From an uncultured Gammaproteobacteria bacterium (GTDB lineage Bacteria; Pseudomonadota; Gammaproteobacteria; Steroidobacterales; GCA-2729495): 6,964 bases of DNA. The notes beneath the pieces were generated by a model, which was not told the DNA's origin, ran no database searches, and saw only the letters and a program-made list of their open reading frames with translations. Positions 1 through 5,892 of the stretch are shown here, in pieces (within the stretch, counting starts at the first letter, position 1; every line of letters begins with the position of its first letter). The stretch spans positions 1-6,964 of the forward strand of contig CALGMY010000190.1 in assembly GCA_937958785.1 (NCBI GenBank), given 5' to 3'. The translations under genes were made by a program, and so were the position numbers.

Positions 1-193
1 CGCCCTTCGCGACCAGCCCCTCGCGCACGGTGCCGGCTTCGGGAGCGGGGACCTCCATGGCGGCCTTGTCGGTCTCCAGGGTGATCAGCGGCGCCTCGGC
101 GGCGACGCTGTCGCCGGGCTGCACGTGGACCTCGATGATCTCCACGTCGTGGAAATCGCCGAGGCTCGGGACCTTCACGTCCTTGATGGCCAC
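1..193 (-). CDS. lpdA: Lipoyl-domain N-terminus of probable dihydrolipoyl dehydrogenase (E3 of PDH), partial
   Basis: Only the first 64 codons are visible; the gene runs off the left edge. They encode a complete-looking start of a biotinyl/lipoyl domain, with the ETDKAAMEVP motif placing the lipoylated lysine at K43. The domain aligns without gaps to the E2 lipoyl domain (40 of 64 residues identical by eye). I chose the GTG at 193-191 because it lies just 4 nt after the aceF stop, gives the same N-terminal length as AceF, and has a GAAGG-like sequence before it inside the end of aceF. Coming third after aceE and aceF, it is most likely the E3 flavoprotein that reoxidises dihydrolipoamide with NAD+; many proteobacterial PDH operons have an E3 with an N-terminal lipoyl domain. 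The FAD and NAD domains are outside the window, so a second lipoyl-bearing protein is not excluded. Confidence 0.75.
   Translation of the reverse strand, partial: MAIKDVKVPSLGDFHDVEIIEVHVQPGDSVAAEAPLITLETDKAAMEVPAPEAGTVREGLVAKG
51..82. repeat. 32-nt exact direct repeat in lpdA lipoyl domain (mate at 1372-1403)
   Basis: The 32 bases at 51-82 are identical to those at 1372-1403 in aceF. Both encode the lipoylation motif around TLETDKAAMEV on the minus strand. The repeat reflects homologous lipoyl domains in adjacent genes; the perfect nucleotide match is stronger than protein conservation alone requires. Confidence 0.9.
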
Positions 194-197
194 GGGG

Positions 198-1514
198 TCA
201 GGCCTTCAGCAGTCGGTCCGCGTCGGCGAGCAGGCCGACCAGGAACGTGGAGAAGCGCACGCCGGTGGCGCCGTCGATGACCCGGTGGTCGTAGGACAGG
301 GACAGGGGCACCAGCAGCCGGGGCTCGAACTTGTCGCCCGTCCAGAGGGGTTTCGTCTGGGCGCGCCCGACGCCGAGGATCGCGACCTCCGGGGCGTTGA
401 CGATGGGTGTGAAGTACGTGCCACCGATGCCGCCGAGGCTCGACACGGTGAAGGTACCGCCCTGCATGTCCGTGGCGGGCAGCTTGCCGGTGCGGGCCTT
501 CTCGGAGAGGGACGCGAGGTCCTTCGCGATGGCGATGACGTCCTTCCGGTCCGCGTCCCGGATCACCGGCACCACGAGGCCCTGGGGAGTGTCCGCCGCA
601 AAGCCGATGTGCCAGTAGCGCTTGTGGACCAGGCTGGCGCCGTCTTGGGACAGGGAGCTGTTGAAGTCGGGGAACTCCTTGAGGGCGAGGACCACGGCCC
701 GGATGAAGAAGGCGAGCGGCGTGAGCTTCGCGCCCGCCTTCTCGGCCTCGGCCTTCAGCGCCTTGCGCTTCTCCTCGAGGCCGGTGATGTCCGCCTCGTC
801 CTGCTGGGTGACGTGGGGGATGTTCAGCCAGGCCGCCTGCAGCCGGGGCCCGGAGATCTTGCGCACCCGGGAGAGCGGCTTCACCTCGACGGGGCCGAAC
901 TTCGCAAAATCCACCACCGGCACGGCCGGCAGGGCCGGGCCCGTGGCGATGGCGCCGGTGAGCACCGACTTCACGAAGGCCTTCACGTCCTCGATGACCA
1001 CCCGCCCCTTCTGGCCCGAGCCCCGCACCCGGCCGAGGTCCACGCCCAGCTCCCGGGCGAACTTGCGCACGGACGGGCTCGCGTGGGCCTGGGCGAAGCT
1101 GCTCTCGTTGATGGGCGGCAGGGATTGTGGCGCCGGTGCGGTTGTAGGAGCGGCCGTAGGAGCGGCTTTAGCCGCGATCGGCGCCGGAGGAGCGGCAGCA
1201 GGAGCGGCTTTAGCCGCGATCGGCGCAGCGTCAGCTGGAATCGCGCCTGAAGGCGCTCCAACAGCAGCAACGGCCTCCTCGGCTTCCAGGATGGCGATCA
1301 GGTCGCCCTTCGAGACGCGGCCGCCCTGGGCGACCTTGAGTTCCAGGACCGTGCCGGCGACGGGCGTCGGCACCTCCATGGCGGCCTTGTCGGTCTCCAG
1401 GGTCAGCAGCGGCTGCTCGGCGCGGACCTGGTCGCCAGCCTTGACCAGCAGCTCGACGACTTCGACGTTCTTGAAGTCGCCGAGGTCGGGGACGGTGATC
1501 TCGCGACGGGCCAT
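198..1514 (-). CDS. aceF: Pyruvate dehydrogenase E2, dihydrolipoyl acetyltransferase
   Basis: The 438-residue E2 core subunit transfers acetyl groups from its lipoyl arm to CoA in the cytoplasmic pyruvate dehydrogenase complex. Domains in order are: one lipoyl domain (about 1-77; lipoyl lysine K43 in ETDKAAMEVP); an Ala/Pro-rich flexible linker (about 78-135); a peripheral subunit-binding domain (about 145-182); a second short linker (about 183-205); and the acyltransferase catalytic domain (about 206-438). The catalytic motif DHRVIDG supplies H410 and D414. The ATG at 1514 lies 9 nt after the aceE stop, with a GAGAA Shine-Dalgarno (1525-1521) overlapping that stop. With one lipoyl domain it is shorter than the three-lipoyl E. 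coli protein. The linker is odd: residues 97-124 are two 14-residue repeats encoded by REP-type palindromes, using GCT, CCT and AAA codons unlike the GC-rich codons elsewhere in the gene. The identification is secure. Confidence 0.97.
   Translation of the reverse strand: MARREITVPDLGDFKNVEVVELLVKAGDQVRAEQPLLTLETDKAAMEVPTPVAGTVLELKVAQGGRVSKGDLIAILEAEEAVAAVGAPSGAIPADAAPIAAKAAPAAAPPAPIAAKAAPTAAPTTAPAPQSLPPINESSFAQAHASPSVRKFARELGVDLGRVRGSGQKGRVVIEDVKAFVKSVLTGAIATGPALPAVPVVDFAKFGPVEVKPLSRVRKISGPRLQAAWLNIPHVTQQDEADITGLEEKRKALKAEAEKAGAKLTPLAFFIRAVVLALKEFPDFNSSLSQDGASLVHKRYWHIGFAADTPQGLVVPVIRDADRKDVIAIAKDLASLSEKARTGKLPATDMQGGTFTVSSLGGIGGTYFTPIVNAPEVAILGVGRAQTKPLWTGDKFEPRLLVPLSLSYDHRVIDGATGVRFSTFLVGLLADADRLLKA
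1156..1183 (+). repeat. REP-type palindrome copy A, GTAG head, within aceF linker
   Basis: The copy starts GTAGGAGCGG and ends CCGCGATCGGCG. Its core GCGGCTTTAGCCGC (1162-1175) is a perfect 6-bp stem with a TT loop. A conserved GTAG head followed by a short GC-rich palindrome is the layout of the GTAG-class REP elements described in Stenotrophomonas and Pseudomonas. Those are normally extragenic, whereas this copy is inside a coding sequence. In the aceF frame it reads as PIAAKAAP; the frame avoids the TAA present in another frame of the palindrome. Confidence 0.75.
1198..1225 (+). repeat. REP-type palindrome copy B, within aceF linker
   Basis: The copy is identical to copy A except for one base in the head (GCAG instead of GTAG). 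The hairpin core GCGGCTTTAGCCGC is at 1204-1217. It lies exactly 42 nt from copy A, so it keeps the same aceF frame and again encodes PIAAKAAP. Confidence 0.75.
1240..1263 (-). repeat. Inverted REP-like palindrome copy C, variant sequence, within aceF linker
   Basis: Read on the minus strand this begins TGTTGGAGCGCC and ends GGCGCGAT, with stem GCGCC/GGCGC (1243-1247 and 1252-1256) around a 4-nt loop. It resembles the GTAGGAGCGCCTTCAGGCGCGA form of the same REP class, with the head altered to GTTG. Its orientation is opposite to copies A and B. It encodes GAPSGAIP near residues 86-93 of AceF. It is more diverged than A and B, so confidence is lower. Confidence 0.55.
1372..1403. repeat. 32-nt exact direct repeat in aceF lipoyl domain (mate at 51-82)
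   Basis: This is the second member of the exact repeat pair, covering the lipoyl-lysine codon K43 of AceF and its flanks. Confidence 0.9.
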
Positions 1515-1523
1515 GGGCGATTC

Positions 1524-4232
1524 TCAGACCGTGACAGGGTTGGGCTTGGAGGGGTCGATCTTCAGGGTGGCAATGGCGTCGCCCACCGTCTTCGGATCGA
1601 TCGCACCGTCGTCGGCGAGGGCCTTCAGCGCCGCCACGACGATGTAGTTGCGGTCCACCTCGAAGAATTCCCGCAGGGCGGCCCGCGAGTCGCTGCGGCC
1701 ATAGCCGTCGGTGCCGAGCACGGCATAGCGCCCCGGGATCCAGGGCCGGATCTGGTCGGCGACGATGCGCATGTAGTCGGTGGCCGCCACGAAGGGCCCG
1801 CTGACGGCCGCCAGCGTGCGCTCGAGGTAGGACTGGCGGGGCGGCTCACCCGGGTGCAGCAGGTTCCAGCGCTCGCAGTCCAGGCCATCCCGCCGCAATT
1901 CGCTGAAGCTGGTGACGCTCCAGACATCGGCCGGCACGTTGAAATCCTTCTCCAGCATGGCCGCCGCGGCCTGCACCTCCCGGAGGATCGTGCCGGCGCC
2001 GAGCAGCTGGACGCGGACCTTGCCCCGGCCCCCGGCCTGCAGCCGGTAGATGCCGTGCAGGATGCCGTCCTTGACCCCCTCGGGCATGGCCGGCTGCGGG
2101 TAGTTCTCGTTCATCACGGTGATGTAGTAGAAGACCCGCTCCTGCTTCTCGTACATCCGCCGCAGGCCGTCCTGGATGATCACGGCGAGCTCGTACCCGT
2201 AGGCCGGGTCGTAGGCGATGCAGTTGGGGATCGTCGAGGCGGCCAGGTGGCTGTGGCCGTCCTGGTGCTGCAGCCCCTCTCCCGCCAGCGTGGTCCGGCC
2301 CGCGGTGGCGCCCAGCAGGAAGCCCTTGGCCTGCATGTCGCCACCGGCCCAGATGAAGTCGCCGATGCGCTGGAAGCCGAACATCGAATAGAAGATGTAG
2401 AAGGGAATCATGTACACGCCGTGGTTGGCGTAGGACGTGGCCGCGGCCAGCCAGGAGCAGAAGGCGCCCGCCTCGTTGATGCCCTCCTCCAGGATCTGGC
2501 CCTGCTTGTCCTCCCGGTAGTACATGAGCTGCTCGGCATCCTGGGGCGTGTACAGCTGCCCGACGGACGAGTAGATGCCGATCTGCCGGAACATGCCCTC
2601 CATGCCGAAGGTGCGGGCCTCGTCGGGGACGATCGGCACGATGTTCCTGCCGATGTTCGGGTCCCGCACCAGCGTGGTGAGGATGCGCACGAAGGTCATG
2701 GTGGTCGAGGCCGCCCGGTCGCCGCTGCCCTCGAGCTGGGCCCGGAACGCGTCGAGGCCGGGCACCGTCAAGGGCTCTATCTGTGACTTGCGGGCCGGCA
2801 GGTAACCGCCGAGCTGGCGACGCCGCTCCTTGAGATAGCGCGTCTCGGCGCTGTCCGGGGCGGGCCGGAAGTAGGGAATGCCCTCGATGTCGCGGTCCGA
2901 GATCGGGATGTTGAACCGGTCCCGGAACGCCTTGAGGTCATCCACGTCGAGCTTCTTGGCCTGGTGGGCCGCCATCTGGCCCTCCCCCGCCTCGCCCATG
3001 CCGTAGCCCTTCACGGTCTTGGCCAGGATGACGACGGGCCGGCCGTTCTGCTTCATGGCCCGGTCGAAGGCCGCATAGACCTTGATGGCGTCGTGGCCGC
3101 CCCGGTTCAGCCGCCAGACTTCCTCGTCCGACATGTGGGCCACCATGGCCTTCAGCTCGGGGTACTTGCCGAAGAAGTGCTCGCGCACGTAGGCCCCGCC
3201 CAGGGCCTTGAAGTTCTGGTACTCGCCGTCGACGCACTCCTCCATGCGCCGGCGCAGCAGGCCGCCGGTGTCCTGGGCGAGCAGCGGGTCCCAGCGGGAC
3301 CCCCACAGCACCTTGATGACCGCCCAGCCGGCGCCCCGGAAGGCCGCCTCGAGTTCCTGGATGATCTTGCCGTTGCCCCGCACCGGGCCGTCCAGGCGCT
3401 GCAGGTTGCAGTTGATGACGAAGATCAGGTTGTCGAGCTTCTCCCGTACCGGCATGGTGATGGCGCCCATGGACTCGGGCTCGTCCATCTCGCCGTCGCC
3501 GAGGAAGCACCAGACCTTGCGGCCCGCCGTGTCGGCGAGGCCCCGGTGCTCCAGGTAGCGCATGAAGCGCGCCTGGTAGATGCCCATCATGGGACCTAGA
3601 CCCATGGACACGGTGGGGAACTGCCAGAAGTCCGGCATGAGCCAGGGGTGCGGGTAGGAGGACAGGCCCTTGCCCTTGCCGGCCACTTCCTGCCGGAAGT
3701 GGTCCAGGTGTTCCTCCGTCAGCCGTCCCTCCAGGTACGCCCGGGCATAGACGCCGGGCGAGGAATGGCCCTGCACATAGACGAGGTCGCCGCCGAAATC
3801 CCCGGTGGCCGCCCGCCAGAAATGGTTGAAGCCCACCTCGTAGAGGGTCGCGGCCGAGGCGTAGGTGGCAATGTGGCCGCCGTACTCGGAGCTCTGGCGG
3901 TTGGCCTGGACCACCATGGCCATGGCGTTCCAGCGGATGTAGGCCTCGAGCCGGCGCTCGATGGCCCGGTCACCCGGGTACTCGGGCTGCAGCCAGAGGG
4001 GAATCGTGTTGAGGTAGGCCGTGTTCGGCCGGAATGGCAGGTACGCCCCGGAGCGGCGGGCGTGGTCCACCATCTGGTTGAGCAGGAACTGGGCCCGCTC
4101 GGGGCCGCTGGTGCGGAGGACCGAGTCGATGGACTCGACCCACTCGCGGGTCTCCTCCGGATCGTGATCCTCGAAAGGGGCCTCTGGCTGACCCGGCGGG
4201 ATGGGTCCACTGCGCGTGTCGGATTCGGCCAC
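1524..4232 (-). CDS. aceE: Pyruvate dehydrogenase E1 component, homodimeric type
   Basis: The 902-residue thiamine-diphosphate enzyme decarboxylates pyruvate and reductively acetylates the lipoyl arm of E2. It matches the homodimeric AceE family along its whole length (E. coli AceE is about 887 residues). The ThDP/Mg motif starts at GDGEMDE (G245-D246-G247) and ends at the NCN of FVINCN (N274-N276). Other conserved segments are the mobile loop KGYGMGEAGEG with H423 after it, DEARTFGMEGMFRQIGIYS (537-555), EGINEAGA (583-590, expected to carry the ThDP-activating glutamate), EGLQHQDGHSH (652-662) and GTDGYGRSDSR (840-850). The start is GTG: GGAG (4241-4238) lies 5 nt upstream, and an in-frame TAG lies 12 codons upstream with no ATG between. 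It is the first gene of an aceE-aceF-lpdA operon. No frameshift or missing motif is seen. Confidence 0.98.
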   Translation of the reverse strand: MAESDTRSGPIPPGQPEAPFEDHDPEETREWVESIDSVLRTSGPERAQFLLNQMVDHARRSGAYLPFRPNTAYLNTIPLWLQPEYPGDRAIERRLEAYIRWNAMAMVVQANRQSSEYGGHIATYASAATLYEVGFNHFWRAATGDFGGDLVYVQGHSSPGVYARAYLEGRLTEEHLDHFRQEVAGKGKGLSSYPHPWLMPDFWQFPTVSMGLGPMMGIYQARFMRYLEHRGLADTAGRKVWCFLGDGEMDEPESMGAITMPVREKLDNLIFVINCNLQRLDGPVRGNGKIIQELEAAFRGAGWAVIKVLWGSRWDPLLAQDTGGLLRRRMEECVDGEYQNFKALGGAYVREHFFGKYPELKAMVAHMSDEEVWRLNRGGHDAIKVYAAFDRAMKQNGRPVVILAKTVKGYGMGEAGEGQMAAHQAKKLDVDDLKAFRDRFNIPISDRDIEGIPYFRPAPDSAETRYLKERRRQLGGYLPARKSQIEPLTVPGLDAFRAQLEGSGDRAASTTMTFVRILTTLVRDPNIGRNIVPIVPDEARTFGMEGMFRQIGIYSSVGQLYTPQDAEQLMYYREDKQGQILEEGINEAGAFCSWLAAATSYANHGVYMIPFYIFYSMFGFQRIGDFIWAGGDMQAKGFLLGATAGRTTLAGEGLQHQDGHSHLAASTIPNCIAYDPAYGYELAVIIQDGLRRMYEKQERVFYYITVMNENYPQPAMPEGVKDGILHGIYRLQAGGRGKVRVQLLGAGTILREVQAAAAMLEKDFNVPADVWSVTSFSELRRDGLDCERWNLLHPGEPPRQSYLERTLAAVSGPFVAATDYMRIVADQIRPWIPGRYAVLGTDGYGRSDSRAALREFFEVDRNYIVVAALKALADDGAIDPKTVGDAIATLKIDPSKPNPVTV

Positions 4233-4314
4233 GTCGGCTCCGCTGATGCTGGACGACTTGCCCTATACTGCGGGCCCCAAACCAAACCACCAAGGGAATC
4301 GTGGCGGCCGCAAA
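4233..4314. promoter_or_regulatory. Divergent intergenic region between aceE and the M17 peptidase operon
   Basis: These 82 nt separate the two divergent start codons and must hold any local promoters for both blocks. TATACT at 4264-4269 is a good -10 hexamer for rightward transcription, putting RNA start near 4276 and leaving a leader of about 40 nt before the ATG at 4315. The sequence at the -35 distance is only weakly TTGACA-like. On the minus strand the same AT-rich spot reads AGTATA, and TTGGTG occurs about 18 nt upstream, so a leftward promoter may overlap it. A CCAAACCAAACCACCAAGG tract (4278-4296) is compositionally distinct and could be a protein-binding site. No palindrome matching the E. 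coli PdhR operator is seen. Confidence 0.45.
4238..4241 (-). promoter_or_regulatory. Shine-Dalgarno GGAG for aceE
   Basis: GGAG on the minus strand lies 5 nt before the GTG at 4232. It supports GTG as the aceE initiation codon, since the frame has no ATG between the upstream in-frame TAG and this GTG. Confidence 0.7.
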
Positions 4315-5892
4315 ATGATCGGGGTTTCACGCAGCAGGGTCAAGCCAACGGCACCAGCGCCGCTGCTGCCCCCGCCGACCACCTGGCGCATCTCCCAGGC
4401 GACGGGGCGGGTGACGCGCGCCGCGCTGGGCCGCGTCGACCACGTGGTCGTCGTCACGCCGCACGAGGTGCCGGCGGCGGTCTGGCGCAGCGTGCCCGGG
4501 CTCGGCAACCTGCAGTCCACGTTCCGGCGCCTCGGCAAGGAGGCCCCGGGCCGCGCGCTGCGGGGCGCGCTCGGTCCCGTCGCGCTCACGCTCGGCGCAT
4601 TGCCGGCGCCGGACCGCCGGGCGACGACGACCCTGCCGCCGCCCTTCGGGCTGCTGCGCTTCGCCGGCGACATCGTCGCGGACGCGCTGGCCGACGACCC
4701 CCGCTCCCTGGCGCTGCTGGTCCAGGGCTTCGGTCCCGACGACGAGGCCGTAGTCCGGCAGGCGCTGCTGCTCGCCATCGGCGCGCGTGCGTTCAGCCCG
4801 CCGGCCTTCCGCCGCAAGGCCCGCGTGCCGGCACTCCGCACCGTGCACCTGCCGGGGCTCCGGGCGCCGGTGGACCTCGCCCGCACCCTGGCGGAGATCG
4901 AGGGTGCCAACCTGGTGCGCTGGCTCACCGCCCTGCCGGCCAACCGGCTGTCGGCAACCGCCTACCGGGAGGTCCTGGCCGGCCTCGCCCGCCGGCACGG
5001 CTGGGATTTCGAGTGGCTGGACGAGGCGGCGCTGCGCCGGCTGAACGCCGGGGCATTCCTCGCGGTGGCCCAGGGCAACGCCCGCCCCGAGGCCGGCATC
5101 GCCCGGCTGCGCTACCGGCCGAAGTCCGCCGCCAGGGGCGCGGCACCCGACCTCGCGCTGATCGGCAAGGGCATCATCTTCGACACGGGCGGCACCAACC
5201 TGAAGCAGGCCCAGCACATGCTGGACATGCATACCGACATGGCCGGCAGCGCGGTTGCGCTGGCCGTGCTCCGGGCGCTGACGGCATTGAAGGCGCCCGT
5301 GTCCGCCGACTGCTGGCTCGCCATCACCGAGAACCGCACCGGCCCCACCGCCTACAAGCAGCGCGACGTGGTCACGGCCGTGAACGGCACGACCATCGAG
5401 GTCATGCACACCGATGCGGAGGGCCGCATGGTTCTCGCGGACACGCTGGCGATCGCCGCCCGGGAGAAGCCCGGGCTCATGCTCGACTTCGCGACGCTCA
5501 CCGGCGCCTGCGTCTATGCGCTGTCCGAGCGCTATAGCGGGGCCTTCACCAACCGGGCGGCCCTGAACGACCTGCTGGTCCGTGCCGGACGGGCATCCGG
5601 CGAGCGTGTCTGGCCCTTCCCCAACGACCCGGATTTCGACGACGACATCAAGTCGAAGATCGCGGACGTGGCCCAATGTGCCTCCGGCGGCGAGGCGGAC
5701 CACATCCTCGCGGCCCGCTTCCTGCAGCGGTTCGTCCCGGCGGCGACCCCCTGGATCCACCTGGACCTGGCCGCCGCGGTCCGCAAGGACGGCCTCGGCC
5801 AGATGCCCGCCGGCCCGACGGGCTTCGGCGTGCGGTACTCGCTGGCACTGCTGCTCGACCACGCGGCCGAGTTGAAGCAGCTGGCGGGATGA
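4315..5892 (+). CDS. M17-family (leucyl aminopeptidase, PepA-like) metallopeptidase
   Basis: The 525-residue protein belongs to the M17 leucyl aminopeptidase family: cytoplasmic, usually hexameric, di-metal exopeptidases that remove N-terminal residues from peptides. The C-terminal catalytic domain (about 205-525) has GKGIIFDTGG with K285 and D290, K297 in TNLK, D308 in HTDMAGS, and HTDAEGR with D367, E369 and R371. From family knowledge these correspond to E. coli PepA K270, D275, K282, D293, D352, E354 and R356; the offset is 15 throughout, so the active site is complete and ungapped. The N-terminal domain is divergent, and the usual MKYDM segment is replaced by MLDMHTDM. I prefer the ATG at 4315: the more upstream ATG at 4201 would lie inside antisense aceE and upstream of the putative -10. 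The ribosome site (GGCGG) is weak. The stop overlaps the next start (ATGA). I cannot tell whether it is the housekeeping PepA or a paralog, so no symbol is given. Confidence 0.93.
   Translation: MIGVSRSRVKPTAPAPLLPPPTTWRISQATGRVTRAALGRVDHVVVVTPHEVPAAVWRSVPGLGNLQSTFRRLGKEAPGRALRGALGPVALTLGALPAPDRRATTTLPPPFGLLRFAGDIVADALADDPRSLALLVQGFGPDDEAVVRQALLLAIGARAFSPPAFRRKARVPALRTVHLPGLRAPVDLARTLAEIEGANLVRWLTALPANRLSATAYREVLAGLARRHGWDFEWLDEAALRRLNAGAFLAVAQGNARPEAGIARLRYRPKSAARGAAPDLALIGKGIIFDTGGTNLKQAQHMLDMHTDMAGSAVALAVLRALTALKAPVSADCWLAITENRTGPTAYKQRDVVTAVNGTTIEVMHTDAEGRMVLADTLAIAAREKPGLMLDFATLTGACVYALSERYSGAFTNRAALNDLLVRAGRASGERVWPFPNDPDFDDDIKSKIADVAQCASGGEADHILAARFLQRFVPAATPWIHLDLAAAVRKDGLGQMPAGPTGFGVRYSLALLLDHAAELKQLAG

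Larger units (their letters stand above)
1144..1227 (+). repeat. 42-nt in-frame tandem repeat (two units) inside aceF
   Basis: Unit 1 is 1144-1185 and unit 2 is 1186-1227; they differ at 4 of 42 positions by eye. Each unit is a half-element (GTAGGAGCGGCC or GGAGGAGCGGCA) followed by a full GTAG-type palindrome. Because 42 is divisible by three, the repeat preserves the aceF frame and encodes two copies of a 14-residue APIAAKAAP-containing block at residues 97-124. The likely origin is tandem duplication of a REP-bearing segment, an inference from the sequence similarity. Confidence 0.9.

Noticed and set aside
1144..1227. Possible CRISPR or minisatellite array
   Set aside because: Only two adjacent units without spacers, in frame in aceF; better explained as duplicated REP elements.
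30..1250. Long plus-strand open frame opposite aceF and lpdA
   Set aside because: Arg/Gly/Ala-rich shadow of clearly identified minus-strand genes in GC-rich DNA. Its end contains the SGFSRDR string typical of spurious translation through these REP palindromes.
4201..4314. Upstream in-frame ATG extending the M17 peptidase by 38 residues
   Set aside because: It overlaps the aceE coding start on the other strand, lies upstream of the likely -10 element, and the added residues have no family resemblance.
4301..4318. Tiny GTG-initiated leader ORF (VAAAK) ending at the peptidase start
   Set aside because: Only five codons, with AAGGGA too close to the GTG to be a convincing ribosome site; probably chance.
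3648..5537. 629-codon plus-strand open frame spanning aceE and the peptidase
   Set aside because: It crosses two real genes in a wrong frame, has low-complexity Arg/Ala/Gly composition and no recognisable domain.
4327..5862. 511-codon minus-strand open frame opposite the M17 peptidase
   Set aside because: Antisense shadow caused by high GC; the plus-strand frame has the complete catalytic motifs.
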